From assembly GCF_000004195.4 (NCBI RefSeq), contig NC_030678.2, positions 157,521,547 to 157,585,546 of the forward strand: 64,000 nt of DNA, given 5' to 3'. Shown here one piece after another: positions 34,035 through 45,462 of the stretch; within the stretch, counting starts at the first letter, position 1; each line of letters begins with the position of its first letter. The notes below the pieces were generated by a model. It ran no database searches. It saw nothing but the letters and a program-made list of their open reading frames with translations, and had not been told where the DNA came from. This DNA is from Xenopus tropicalis. Its lineage: Eukaryota; Chordata; Amphibia; Anura; Pipidae. A program made the translations under genes and the position numbers.

Positions 34035-34235
34035 ATGGCCGCTTGGAGAGCAGGATTCCCTCTTCTGTTGCGGAGATTCGGGACTATTGGCCTCGGAGGG
34101 GGTAGGAAGTCAGTCAGTTCTGTCCGACTTGCAGGAGCCGGCCTGGCCGTTGCAGGGACTGTCTGTTCCGGGGCGCTGCTGCTCCTCACTGGGAAGAAAC
34201 TGCGAGGAAGTGATGGGATGACGGTGTTAGCGCAG
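34035..34235 (+). CDS. micu2: First coding exon, mitochondrial protein; tentatively MICU2
   Basis: The exon encodes 67 residues starting MAAWRAGFPLLLRRF. The chosen ATG has A at -3 and G at +4; the frame is open further upstream to 33867, but that part lies in the promoter. Residues 1-30 are rich in Arg, Ser and Leu without acids, as in a mitochondrial targeting sequence. Residues 32-52 form an Ala/Gly/Leu hydrophobic segment (AGAGLAVAGTVCSGALLLL), then a basic stretch, ending SDGMTVLAQ. The exon ends CAG|GTGGGT, a good donor, in phase 0; read-through would stop three codons later. MICU2, an EF-hand regulator of the mitochondrial calcium uniporter in the intermembrane space, has a similar leader, Ala/Gly-rich segment and a DG..TV.AQ-like end before its second exon, as I recall the mammalian proteins. 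EF hands would be in later exons, none of which are in the window. Another mitochondrial protein remains possible. Confidence 0.55.
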
Positions 34236-34595
34236 GTGGGTGTGTGAGGGGCTGGGAGACCCGGCAAGTGCCTTCCACTTCTAATTGCCGTTATCTATTT
34301 CGCCTATATGTTCTTCAGCCCTTGGCTGTTCTAGAATTGTTAAACTGCACCTTTCAGCTTTATCCTCTATACTTTTCCTTTTGTGAGGGTGTAGCCAATC
34401 AGCTAATTCATCCTTAGCCCACATATGGATAGATGGAGAGTGTGCATAAGTTTCTTTTCTTCCAGCAAAACAAGCCAGTGTAACCCTTTCTTGGCTGTAA
34501 CAAGCCAACAGCACGGCTAGATAGGCCTAGAGCATGGGGTACACGCGACTCAGTCCTTCAGGATGGGCTTTCGCTATGTGGAAGTAACCAAACGG
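34236..34595 (+). other. Start of intron 1
   Basis: Begins GTGGGTGTGTGAGG. No exon or repeat recognised. From here to the window end I find no further coding exon of this gene, so the intron appears to exceed 29 kb. Confidence 0.5.
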
Positions 34596-34600
34596 AGCTA

Positions 34601-35957
34601 TGGTGTAGTGCAACTACAACTAACTGTAGCTGTGTGCAGTGCAGAATAACAAATGGGTGCCAGAAGGTTCTTGCAGTTGAACAGTAGAACTGGTTTATTT
34701 TCAGCAACTTGCAGGGTTATGCAATATACTCGCACATCAGTTAGCATAGCAGTCTCTGAAGACAGCACAGAGAGGGTGCACACTCGCTCCTCCCAACTCC
34801 CCGTGAGCCTGGGCAGGATCAGTGCCACCGGTTCAGTTGCTCACTCTGTGGAACAGCTAGCTGGATACCACTCTCCTCAGGCCCCACGGCAACTCTGGAT
34901 CAGGGTTCAGACTACCTGCCTCCTAGGTCTAAACCGTGGCCCTACACTAAGGCAACAGTGCCTGTCTGGAAGGGACTCCCACAGCTACTTTCCTCTGAGC
35001 CAAACTGCTCGTGCTCTCTCCCCTCACTATCTCACTTTCCTAGAAAGTGCTCCACAAAACTTGCTATCTAACTGGTCCTCATTCACGGGGTCCCTGTCCC
35101 CGACTTCACCAGAGTGGCTGGCACACTCTGGGGCACATGGCTTTACTGGGGGCCTAGTTCTTTTGCGTCCAGGCTCAGAGACTCCTTCCCTTGAGAACAC
35201 AGGCAGACCCACCCCCCTGCTAACACAGTGGGGCACATTTACTAACCCACGAATCCGAATCCGAATTGGAAAAATTCCGATTGGAAAACGAACATTTTGC
35301 GACTTTTTCGTATTTTTTGCGATTTTTTTCGGCGCCTTTACGACTTTTTGGAAACTGTCGCTACATTTTCGTTACCAATACGATTTGCGCGAAAAAACAC
35401 AAGTTTTTCGTAGCCATTACGATGCGCTCGTATCTTGTCGCGACTTTTTCGTATTGAGCGCTCGTAAGCGGCGGCCGAAACTTTCAGACTTAGCATGATT
35501 TTGGAAGCCTCCCATAGGACTCAATGGCACCCTGCAGCTCCAACCTGGCCCAAGAAAAGTCACCATACTGAAGCTTGAATGAATCCGAATCTTTCGTACT
35601 CGGCGTGAAGGCTACGAAAAAGTTGCGACTTTTCACGCAAGTAGTAATGCTATGAAAAAATTGCCAGATTTTGCGCAACATTCGGAATGGCAACGAAAAG
35701 GTTGCGACAATTTTCCGAAAAATCGCCAAATACCGATCATTACGAAAAAACCGCAATCGGACGCATTCGGCCCGTTCGTGAGTAAGTAAATGTGCCCCTA
35801 TATCTGAGTGCCAAGTGAGTGGTCTCCCTGTTAACCAATAAACACACATATGAACTCAAAACTGATACATGGGTCTTTGCCCAGTAACAGCACAAAACCA
35901 GGAAGCTGCAGGGTTTAAAGCCATAGGGACTAATTAACCCTATGGACCCCTACACCA
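34601..35957 (-). mobile_element. Solo LTR, Ty3/Gypsy-type, antisense to the gene
   Basis: The ends are TGGTGTAG and CTACACCA, flanked by AGCTA (34596-34600) and GGCTA (35958-35962), a 5-bp duplication with one change. On the minus strand it runs from TGGTGTAGGGGTCC to GTTGCACTACACCA, with a polyadenylation-like AAAATAAACC upstream of its 3' end (34698-34710). Without the nested MITE (35230-35798) it is about 790 bp. No internal region or partner LTR is present, so it is a solo LTR. The Gypsy assignment rests on form only. The 281-codon plus-strand frame across it is antisense and not a gene. Confidence 0.7.
35230..35798. mobile_element. Harbinger-like MITE nested in the solo LTR
   Basis: The ends are GGGGCACATTTACTAACCCA and AGTAAGTAAATGTGCCCC. 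The flanking triplets AGT and TAT do not match, so the target duplication has decayed. The interior holds one copy of the 52-bp segment that forms the array at 18421 (CTCCCATAGGACTCAATGGC near 35508) and the family's CpG-rich GCGACTTTTTCG words. Confidence 0.8.
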
Positions 35958-35962
35958 GGCTA

Positions 35963-36249
35963 AAAAAAGAGGGAAACATAAGCCTCCCATACACCTAATG
36001 AAGTGAAAGGAAGCCAGTCTCAGCCACTTTTAAAACAATATAGTGCATATAGTAAGGAGGCAGACATATATAGTTTTTGCAATTAAAGTTACAAACAACT
36101 GCATTAAAAAAATGTATATTTTAAAGCTTCTTAGAATAGTTATTAGGAAAGTAATAGTTTTTCAGTGGAGGGACCCTTTTAAAGAGAATATACGGCCTGC
36201 AAGCGAAAAAAAAGAGTCAAAGAGAAAAAAAGCTGACAGTATGGTGTAA
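35963..36249. other. Intronic DNA, unassigned
   Basis: CAGTGGAGGGACCCTTTTAA near 36165 looks like a decayed TTAA MITE end. Nothing else recognised. Confidence 0.35.
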
Positions 36250-36253
36250 TTAA

Positions 36254-36658
36254 AGTAACAGTAACACCAAAAAGTGTTTTGAAGTAATTAAAGTAGAATG
36301 TAATGTTGCCCTGCTTTGGTACAAATGGCATGTTTGCTTCAGAAAATCTACTATAATTTATATAAACAATGCTGATGTGTAGCCATGGGGGCAGCCATTC
36401 AAGGTGGAAAAAGGAGAAAAGGCACAGGTTACATAGCAGATAACAGATAAGCAGTGTAGTATATAACGGGATTCTTCAGACCTTATCTGTTATCTACTAT
36501 GTAGCCTGTGCTTGAATGGCTGCCTCCCTGGCTACGAAGCAGCTTGTTTATAATTTATAGTAGTGTTTCTGAAACAAACACAGCAGTTTTACCAGTGCAG
36601 GGCAACAGCATATTATATTTCCATTACTTGAACACACTTTTTTGGTGTTACTTTTCCT
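36254..36658. mobile_element. Fold-back TTAA MITE
   Basis: TTAA is at 36250-36253 and 36659-36662. The ends are AGTAACAGTAACACCAAAAA and, read inward, AGGAAAAGTAACACCAAAAA. Arms of about 190 bases pair (TAGCAGATAACAGATAAG with CTTATCTGTTATCTACTA) around a centre near 36455. Confidence 0.85.
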
Positions 36659-36662
36659 TTAA

Positions 36663-37394
36663 AATAATTTTTTCTAGTAATAACATGTCATTTTTTTAAA
36701 GTGTATCAAGCTTTATGTGCCACTCTAACATATTCAGGAGGTACAGGCCCTTTGATTTTCCTTCATTTCAGGAATGGTGAAAAAAAAAAAGTTGAATTGG
36801 AAAAAGAATTCATAAACCAAAGGCTATATATGAGGACATAGATATTTCAGGGGGGACAAAATCCTCTTAATAGGACAAGTAAAGACATTTTTTACATTTA
36901 ACGTTTGTATGTGTTCATCCAACACCTACAAATAACTTGCCAACAATTTCTTTATTTTATATCATATTTTAATTCTGCCTTGAATATGACCCCTGTACCT
37001 CTTAAAACAACAAAAGTCTCCGTATTTGCTATGTAATCATGTACCCTATAACCTCATTTTAAATTGTAAACCTAATTTTAAAATGAAGGTTTTTTATATA
37101 AACTATAGTAGTTGCATGCAGACACTTTCTTTTGTTATAGTGCTACTGGGCCTTTAAATATTTCACAGCCAGCTTTTACTTTCACAGTTTTTACATTGCA
37201 TTTGGTTAGGTTTGCAGTGGCTTTCAAAGCTGCTGTTTATTGATTAATAAGTGACAATTGCAGTTGTATACTGATAAAGTTATCACATTAGATACAGCAT
37301 CCAGCACAAACATTAACATTCTCTTTACTATGGATTATAAATGTTCTTTTTAATCATTTCTCTCTGATCAGTGCTCTTTAAGAATTTTAAAGAA
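36663..37394. other. Intronic DNA, unassigned
   Basis: AT-rich; nothing recognised. Confidence 0.4.
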
Positions 37395-37600
37395 CATGTA
37401 TGTATGTATGTATGTATAACTTTATTTATAAAGCGCCACAAGGGTACGCAGCGTTGTACAGTCTTACAGAATACAAAATTACACACAGGGAGGACAAGTG
37501 ATATAATAAATAAATACAATAAATACATGTGGTATGAGACACAGTAGGAAGGAGGTCCCTGCCCCGTAGAGCTTACAATCGTAAGATGGAGTTGTTTGTT
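37395..37600 (-). mobile_element. SINE-tail fragment with (ATGT)n
   Basis: A short ATGT run (37396-37420) is followed by TTATTTATAAAGCGCCACAA, GCAGCGTTGTACAGT and GGTCCCTGCCCCGTAGAGCT. Read on the minus strand these match the 3' portion of the tRNA-derived SINE at 48550-48805 (AAAGTGCTGTGTAAATGTGT, GCGCTAAATAAATA) and the unit of the 25.2-kb array. Confidence 0.65.
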
Positions 37601-37645
37601 TTGCAAGTTTTAAGTACAGTATTTAATTACTATTTATGAAGACTC

Positions 37646-37649
37646 TTTC

Positions 37650-37699
<50 letters not shown>

Positions 37700-37740
37700 G
37701 ATATAGATATAGATATAGATATAGATATAGATATAGATAT

Positions 37741-37789
<49 letters not shown>
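37646..37789. repeat. Compound microsatellite
   Basis: A TC run (37646-37694), then about eight ATATAG hexamers (37695-37745), then an AT run (to 37789). Confidence 0.95.
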
Positions 37790-37799
<10 letters not shown>

Positions 37800-39747
37800 A
37801 TATAATTATGTATAAATATTCAGATATTGCAAACAGAATTCTGTCTTTAATAAAATCTGTGGTCAGAGCTTTGACCCTTCTATATAATTACAGTGACTGG
37901 TATCTTGATCCTGTGCACCTTATTGTAAAGGTTATTATCTGTTATTTAAAAAAAAAAAAAAAAAAGTCTATACTAAACAATATTAAGAAAATGTGGCGAA
38001 TTGATGAAAAATGTGTAAATTAAAGAACAAGGAAACGTATGTATATATTCCCTTCAGAGGTCCATCCTTCTGAACTATACCTCCCACCCTCCCCAGGGCT
38101 GCCAGGCTTGCCCGTACCAGTTAATGTACAGAGTAGTGCAACTTGGTTGGCGGCTGCCAGCTGTGGCAATTTGACGTCCTTTTCCCAGCTCTCTGGTGGC
38201 CAGGAGCATGTGCTGCAGTAGCCGATCTGGTCCTGACTCCAACTATGCACGCTCCTAGATGCTGATTGCAATCAGAGTGCTTAAAAAAGACTTATTGCGC
38301 CCACTAACCCTGTTGCGCTACATTGGCAGTTGGTGCAGTGTTTGGAAATGTCGGTGGTGTGGTTTGAGAAGGGTTCCTTTACAGGGGATACATGATGTAC
38401 ATGGGTTTCCTGTCCTGTCCTTTAAATATACTTGTTTACTATAGTAGTTTGCTGAAAAAACTGTAACTGATGAAAGAGCCATGACTCTCTATATAGTGAA
38501 ACACTGAACCTAGTTATTCTATTTTTATGCTTTTGCCTTAATTTTGGGATTGGTGTTAGCACCCGTAATTTACTATTCTGCTAGCCTCCTACTGTTATTA
38601 TTATAATAGCAACATTAATATTCATTAGGAATATTGTTGTATATGCTTAAAAGTTATCCGTGTCTTTTCAAGCCACCCTGGGAAAACGCTGTGCCTACCG
38701 CATTGGGAGAAAGGCAACCATGTATCTCTGTACTTTCAATAAGTCTATTTTCTTGGTTATTGTATCTCAGATTGCATTGCCTGTTATTTTAGTTTTTTTT
38801 TTTTTTTTTACTGTTTATTCTCTAATAAATGAATTCAGCTTTCTCAAACACAGAAAAAGTCTGCTTTTCTTTTAGTAATGCATCTTTCACCAACCAGCCC
38901 ATGGTTAAACTTGTAACAATATTTACTGGAACTGTGAAAAAAAGAGAGCTGGATTCATTAAATGCCAGCATTGGGCAGGTGTACGAGTTTGAGTTTGGGC
39001 ATCTGTAAGCTTGGGCGAGCCTTTGCATTTTTCCTAATTCATGCTGGAGATGGTTCCTTTTCTATTTTCTTTTATTTGCACTATACTATATAGCACCCTG
39101 ATTTATTTTCTTTATCAGTTTTTTACAGAATTGCCACAAAGGCATTCTTATTAAACTATGTATGCATTTAGTATAGTGTTTTTCTTCCTCCTCACCTCCG
39201 AATTTAACAGTAAAGTTATCATACTGGGATGTTTTTCAAGAGAGGACGATTTCATAAAACATTTTTTAAGCGATTTAGATAAATGTTTTAGGGTGGGCAT
39301 TATAACCCAGTATCAGATATGCACCCTGCATCTATTGCTATTTTCTAATGGAAGAGGGCATTACCCCTTATTAAAGGAGGTCATGGTGATACATAGAATC
39401 TTTTTGTAGTCAGGAATTCCTCCAATAGAGTTTATTAGTCTATAGTTTGATTATGGAATGGTCAGTCACTTGTCAGTCAGTCAGAAATGGTTGTCTTATA
39501 TTAAAATATATTATTTTACATACTGGATCTTAGGACTACATTGTGCTAACATAATGCAAATTGTTCTAATAAGGAATGTTGGTACTAGTTAGTGTAACTG
39601 GACTTCCCCCAAGCATTCCTCATACTCCAGATGTTGAATATACAGAGAACAAGGTCACCTAGTGGTAGATCTGTTAATTGTTTGCACCGCTGCAAGGCTA
39701 AAATTCTTTTGTTGCACTTTATGTAATATTGTGTCTTGGTAAACTAA
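37790..39747. other. Intronic DNA, unassigned
   Basis: An A-run is at 37949-37967 and a T-run near 38793-38809. At 38467-38502 an exact CTGATGA is followed by a possible AGAG/CTCT stem and, after extra bases, GAAAC; this could be another decayed hammerhead-like remnant. No exon identified. Confidence 0.35.
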
Positions 39748-39838
39748 AGGGAGCCATACACACATCAATATTATCGTATGGAACAAGATTATGTACGATA
39801 TGCTGTGCGTGTATAGTGGGAACCGAGGCAAACAGTAT
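39748..39838. mobile_element. Fragment of GGTGGCCATACA-family MITE
   Basis: AGGGAGCCATACACACATCA, followed by an inverted ATATTATCGTATGGAAC/TACGATATGCTG pair, resembles the left part of 12465-12935. No right end. Confidence 0.45.
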
Positions 39839-39952
39839 TGGCACAAGGCTTGGATATTATGACAGGATGGAACATTAACATCAGAAAGACATTAATGCTG
39901 AATTGCCAGATAGAGGAAGAATTATTTTTGTTTCTACCTACATATCTGAATA

Positions 39953-40478
39953 TTTAGCTCTTATAAGGATTAACATAATCTGCCATTACAGCATCACTAG
40001 GAAGGGCATTCCCCAACCTCACTGCCCTCACCGTGAGAAACCCCCTACGCTGCTTCAAATGGAAGCTCTGTTTCTCTAAAGGGGGGCCTCTGGTGCATTG
40101 CTCGTTTTTATTGGAAAAAAGAATATCCCCTATCTGCCTATAATCCCCTCTAATGTACTTGTACAGAGTAATAATGTCCCCTCGCAAGGGCCTCTTTTCC
40201 AGAGAAAACAACCCCAACCCTGACAGTCTAACCTCATAGTTTAAATCTTCCATCCCTTTACCAGTTTAGTTACAACCCCCCCTAACAAACTACCATGTAG
40301 TAGATAGTTCGCGTTTATATTATTTCTACCAAAGTGCATAACTTTGCACTTGTCCACATTGAACCTCATTTTCCAGTTTGCTGCCCAGTTTTCCAATTTT
40401 GTGAAATCGCTCTGCAAAGCGGCAGCATCCTGCATGGAACTTATAGTTTTGCACAATTTAGTATCATCATGGAAAACA
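39953..40478 (-). mobile_element. CR1/L2-type LINE fragment with internal deletion
   Basis: Minus-strand translation matches the copy at 57652-58756. It runs DDTKLCKTISSMQDAA (the end of the reverse-transcriptase catalytic box) through KVMHFGRNNINANY, then jumps directly to TKLVKG and a shifted frame YEVRLSGLGLFSLEKR through IRGDYRQIGDILF. Relative to the other copy roughly 80-90 codons between NINA.Y and TKLVKG are missing, so the two parts are joined by a deletion. Both ends are truncated and no 3' terminus is present. It is a dead fragment and no protein is expected. Confidence 0.8.
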
Positions 40479-41537
40479 TTCATTTGTTAACATTTTTCTG
40501 TGTGTAATATATAATAAACTAAAAATATCTTTTGTAAGCTGGTCCTTCATGCAAAGAGTTAAGCTGGGAAGCCTGTAACCCAAACATTAAATACTATTCT
40601 GATGTTTTACTAAAATATTAAATTTTTATGACTAATGACACAAAGGGAGTTTTGTAGCTGCGACTTGTAGCTGGTGTAATATAGCTACATTTGGTTCCTT
40701 TGTCATCTCGCTCCATAAAAAATGCTTAAATCTGTTTCTAGCCTGCTATAAACTAACAGAAACTAATGTCACTATAAGATACTGTAGCCTCTGATAAAAA
40801 TAAGTGAGCTGGAGTTTTTATTTCACTCGCTGTAAGGCTACATTTAATTGAAATTAATTTTTTTAATGCTTTTTTAATTGCCCAGTAAAATTGCCTGGCC
40901 ATGGGGAAAGTGAGTAAACATATACTTTAAACTAAACTATTTTATATTATACTGCGCATTTCCATATCATTGCCATTTTTCATTTCTAGTGTCACTGATA
41001 ATGAAGCTTGTAGGAGCTGTTTTGCAGAGTGCTGTGTGTGGGTTTGAGGTAAAGTACTTTAACAGGTGTTTGCATTAGATATGGAGTTGGTGCATAGGTT
41101 GGTGCATAAGCTAATTGCTTTTTTTTATGCAAATACATTTTACCATGTCTGCAGCTAAATAGGCTAATATTTACCTGCCCTGCACCCAAAGCTTGCTGTA
41201 CTTATCCGAGACCTGTAGCCTACTTCCCATGCTTGCTACTGCTCTACTTGTCGCAGAGAGTTTGGGGCTTTAGGCACTATGGCTGTATATAGGCAGTTGC
41301 CTACCCTTCTCTAGGTGAATTTTCACCCATCAGTCTTCCTTAAACAAACTAGAGTTCCATAAGTTTCAAGAACTTTACTAATAAGACAAAATGTAGTTGC
41401 AGCTGGGCTTGCAAATGGAAAGTAAAAAAATAAGCTTGTTTAGTGATTACTGCAGTCTGTCAGCTTGGTAACTGTTCTATATTCAATCACAGCATATCTT
41501 CCTCAACTGAATGTCACCTGTCAAGTAATTCTAACTC
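40479..41537. other. Intronic DNA, unassigned
   Basis: Nothing recognised. Confidence 0.4.
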
Positions 41538-41540
41538 TTA

Positions 41541-41765
41541 GGGGCAGATTTATCAAAGCACGAATTTCGGATTGTTAGAAGTACGATTGGAAAAAATTCG
41601 GAGCAACCACGATAATTTTTGACGTGCGAAATTGTGCAAAAATTTGTGCCGTGGTCGTACGAAAATGTTGTGGCCGCGATCAGAAAGTTACAAAGTTTTC
41701 GTATCTGAACAATCGTAAACGGCGTGAAAACCTTTCTGAAACTTCAATGCAGAAAAGGTGATCTT
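41541..41765. mobile_element. Harbinger-like MITE, left part
   Basis: It starts after TTA (41538-41540) with GGGGCAGATTTATCAAAGCA and CGAATTTCGGATTG, matching the left arm of 18347-19453. It lacks a right end; a LINE fragment follows. Confidence 0.65.
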
Positions 41766-42412
41766 TTAAAGATCAAATTATTTTTCTTTTGTTAATTATC
41801 TTTTTATTGAGTTTCAATGGGGGGGATAACAAGAAAAGAGAGACAAATAAAAGAAAACATTAAACAACAGTAAAATGTCGTCCGTTGTTTTTCTTACAGT
41901 TTTGTACTATTTCACAATGCACAGAGATATATCAGTTGGTATAGTATTAAGGTCAGCAACACATTAATAAAGCTATGTCATACAATGGGGGGTCATTTGT
42001 AGAATGCAGATCTAACCAGCTGGTCCAAATTGTGTAGATGGGCAAATTTAGATGGGGAACCTTTAGCTTCATGTGTCAGTTTTATTTTGGGAGAAGTATT
42101 ATTTATTGAGGATACCCATTTAGGGACTGTGAGGCATTGGGGGCCATCCATTTTATGACTGTCCATTTTTTTCCGCATTGAACAGAACAGTTTAAATAAG
42201 AATACTGTTCCTTGTGAGAGGAAGTAAGTTTTCCACTATCCCCAATAAACATATTTCTGAAGTACATTTCCCCGGTGATGGCTAGATGGTCTCTTAGATA
42301 GGCAACACCTCTGACCAATACCTGGAAATTAATTGGCATTCCCAAACCATTTAGTAATCCCTTATCTTTACTGAAGTACAATTCTTGACATTTTTTGCCT
42401 TCTATATTCACG
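41766..42412 (-). mobile_element. L1-like LINE 3' end, decayed
   Basis: On the minus strand, broken frames read PTVPKW-like and KWTVIKWMAPNA segments followed by a region spaced like the C-terminus of L1/Tx1 ORF2 (basic residues, W, PT..W, then F.H/W). It ends in CTCAATAAAAAGATAATTAA and an A-rich tail at 41766-41815. Stops and frameshifts are frequent. The match is by pattern only, weaker than at 7962-8860. Confidence 0.5.
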
Positions 42413-42621
42413 CTGCAGAGAATTATTATTTTTTTTTTTTTATATTTTATAGAAACAAATGACCATTCAGTCAGGGAATATGTTTTTTAATTTTTTCACT
42501 TGTTTTTTCTAGTCTTATAAATTGTGATTAACTTTGTCAAATTGATCACAAGAAATTACAGAAGCTTGTGAGTTTATATAGTCAATGGGAATTGACCTAG
42601 GCTAAATTTCAAAAATCTTTT
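42413..42621. other. Intronic DNA, AT-rich
   Basis: It includes a T-run at about 42428-42442 and a patch (AGAAGCTTGTGAGTTTATAT) shared with 20650. Confidence 0.4.
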
Positions 42622-42664
42622 TCATAGTAAGTTAGGTTGAAAAAAAGACATACGTCCATCAAGT
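42622..42664 (-). mobile_element. CR1/L2 LINE 3'-terminal fragment
   Basis: Minus strand reads ACTTGATGGACGTATGTC, then T-run and CAACCTAACTTACTATG. This is the same terminal signature that ends the LINE at 57652-58756. Confidence 0.75.
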
Positions 42665-42672
42665 AGCTGATA

Positions 42673-43399
42673 CAGGTATGGGACCCGTTATCTGGAAACC
42701 CGTTATCCAGAAAGCTCCAAATTACGGAAAGGCTGTCTCCCGTATAAACAAATAATTCTAATTTAAAAATGATTTCCTTTTCCTCTGTAATAATAAAACA
42801 GTACCTTGTACTTGATCCCAACTAAGATATAATTACCCCTTATTGGGGGCAGAACAGCCCTATTGGGTTTATTTAATGGTTAAATGATTCCCTTTTCTCT
42901 GTAATAATAAAACCGTACCTGTACTTGATCCCAACTAAGATATAATTACCCCTTATTGGGGCAGAACAGCCCTATTGGGTTTATTTAATGGTTAAATGAT
43001 TCCCTTTTCTCTGTAATAATAAAACAGTACCTGTACTTGATCCCAACTAAGATATAATTACCCCTTATTGGGGGCAGAACAGCCCTATTGGGTTTATTTA
43101 ATGGTTAAATGATTCCCTTTTCTCTGTAATAATAAAACAGTACCTTGTACATGACCCCAACTAAGATATAATTAATCCTTATTAGGGGCAGAACAATCCC
43201 ATTGGGTTTATTTAATGGTTAAATGATTCCCTTTTCTCTGTAATAATAAAACAGTACCTGTAATTGATCCCAACTAAGATATAATTAATCCTTATTAGGG
43301 GCAAAACAATCCTCTTGGGGTTATTCAATATTTAAATGATTTTTGGCATGGAGATCCAAATTATGGAAAGATCTGTCCCATACCCAGGTCCCATACCTG
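42673..43399. mobile_element. CAGGTAT-family MITE with five tandem 113-bp units
   Basis: The ends are CAGGTATGGGACCCGTTATC and CCCAGGTCCCATACCTG, with TA on both sides (42671-42672 and 43400-43401). Internal units start at about 42786, 42900, 43013, 43126 and 43239. The last two are more diverged (CCTTATTAGGGGCA), suggesting expansion from the left. Confidence 0.9.
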
Positions 43400-43401
43400 T
43401 A

Positions 43402-44794
43402 CTAATAGCTCTGTGTTTTCACCCTAAGGGTAACAGTAACATCTCCTTTGAAAAAGAGAATATATTTTAGTATTTGACAAAGTTTTACTAAAATATACAA
43501 TTTTAGATGTCCTTATTTCTTCGGAACTCCAGTAAAAACACTTTCAGAAACATATATAAATTAATGAATATTTGACTAAACTGCATTAACTTAAAGCTTA
43601 AAAATGAACATTTGTCAGGCGAATTCCGCAACCGTAATTTTAAAATTCAACCTGAGACTCGTGGGGGCACCATTTCTTCCACCCCCAAGTGCGATTGTAC
43701 TTCTTGAGCTTTTACTTGAGTTTTATTTCCTTTCTCAGCTGGCCAATCGTGTTTATTATCAAGATCGTTTCATGGATGTTTCACAGTGTTGCTTGGTCGG
43801 ATCAAAACTGCCGAGTCATAAACATAGAACTGGCAGCTGTTAGCTATTTTCTTTTAGTCCGTAATCCCACCGCTACCATCCTAATAAAGCCCAAGAATGA
43901 ACTGTTATTGCTTTTATAGCAATGTTTGACATGTGAGACCCTGCAATTTAGGTGATTTTAATTTTATTTTTTATGGTAGCATTATGGAAACATATTTTTG
44001 CCATGCCTTTTTTATCCTAATGCCTCTACAAAATCACTAACACTTCATTGCATTATGAAACCAGAATATCATTTGGTCAGCTGGCTGGATATACAGAAAC
44101 TGTTTAACAATGTACGTTTCTCATTTTAATTATGCTTCTCGCACAAGTGACTGTTGGTCTGTTTGGCGGCAAACACAGATAGTTATTTCTTAACCAAAAC
44201 TGTAACAAAATCATTAATGAATCGCCCACATACAACTTTTTTTCTTTCCCAAGTATTAGCTGATGCTTTATATATTTAGATAAAATTTGCCCCATCTGTA
44301 TATTGGATTCAAAAGATTTTCTATTCTACTGCCATTTTCTTAAGCAGTCATTCTTTACTAAGCTGCCTAGTTCTACCAAATTGCTTTGTGTTATGTATGT
44401 TGCTATCCCATTTATGACCCAGTTTGCAGTTGTTGGGGATGCTCTGTAGATCTGAAATTGTAGTCTATTTTACAATGATGTAGAGCACTAAATATTTATG
44501 TTTTTACAATTGGAGGTATTTGGCTGAATCAAGACAAAATTATGGGTTGGATGCCTTCCTAGTTCTTTGTAAAGGCATTTGCTATTGAAAACAGTAATAG
44601 TCTGGGAGTTCATATTTTCTGTTTCATGAGTCAGAAAGTGCAGTGTAGCACAAGCCAGCTGATAAACAGAACTGGATGAGAACCAGAGACCTCAACTAAT
44701 GCTAAATTTAATTCCAATTTCATTTAAAAGTAACTTTAAAAGCATTTCAAAATTTTAATTAATGTAAACTTTTAAACTCACTCAAGAACTGGTC
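43402..44794. other. Intronic DNA, unassigned
   Basis: Frames 43604-43843 and 43689-43919 lack domains. Nothing recognised. Confidence 0.4.
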
Positions 44795-45462
44795 TGAAAT
44801 GCTTGGGACATGGGGTTTACCAGAAAAGGGGTCTTACCGTAATTTGGATCTCCTTACCTTAAGGGGCCTATTTATTAGTACGACAGGTATGAATTACAAA
44901 AGAATTGTATTTGATCGTACTGTGCGTATTTTCATTTTTTTCGCAACTTTTTCGTACTTTGCGACAAAATTTGTGAGTCAAAATCGTATTGTCGCAACAA
45001 GTACGAAAGTTTCGAATTCATTCAAGCTTAGGCATCGTGACTTTCTTTGGGCCAGGTTGGAGCTGCAGAGTGCCATTGAGTCTTGTGGGAGGCTTCCAAA
45101 ATCAAGCACAGAAGGATCAAAGTCAGAAAGGTTTTCCTGCTGTTTACGATCGTTCGGATACGAAAATTTCATGACTTTCGGATCGCCAATACGATATTAT
45201 CGTAAGCATTTTCGTGATATTTGCGATCATCACAAATTATCATATTTAATCAAAATTTTTCCCAATTTGGCATTCAAACTCGTACTTTGATGAATAGACT
45301 CCTAAGTCTTCAAAAAAAAATTTTTTGCCACCAATATAGATTCATGCAGCTTAGTTACCATCCAGTACAAGGTAATGATTTATCAATAAAGAGAAAGTGG
45401 AAATAGGAGATAGGAAGGCCCTCTGGATAACAGTTTTTGTTTCAGATAAGGGATCCCAAACC
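44795..45462. mobile_element. CAGGTAT-family MITE, inverted and split
   Basis: AATGCTTGGGACATGGGGTT, TACCGTAATTTGGATCTCC matches one terminus read inward. After a nested MITE (44863-45302) the homology resumes (AAGTCTTC, then TTAGTTACCATCCAGTACAA, then GGATAACAG and AAGGGATCCCAAACCTGG). The outer ends are decayed. Confidence 0.65.
44863..45302. mobile_element. Harbinger-like MITE nested in a CAGGTAT MITE
   Basis: TAA duplication is at 44860-44862 and 45303-45305. The left end is GGGGCCTATTTATTAGTACG; the right end is CGTACTTTGATGAATAGACT followed by CC. It holds one inverted copy of the 52-bp segment amplified at 18421 (GGAGCTGCAGAGTGCCATTG at 45060-45079). Confidence 0.85.

Noticed and set aside
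34653..35498. 281-codon plus-strand open frame, the longest in the window
   Set aside because: It runs antisense through a solo LTR and into a nested MITE; no domain, and its extent is explained by those repeats.
35230..35798. A perfect 3-bp target duplication for this MITE
   Set aside because: The flanking triplets AGT and TAT do not match; the ends were called from terminal similarity only.
44799..45290. 163-codon plus-strand frame
   Set aside because: It spans a CAGGTAT MITE and a nested Harbinger-like MITE; repeat-derived.
45337..45356. Possible match to a later MICU2 exon (ATTCATGCAG)
   Set aside because: The match is only a short word, the reading frame around it is closed, and the region belongs to a CAGGTAT MITE.
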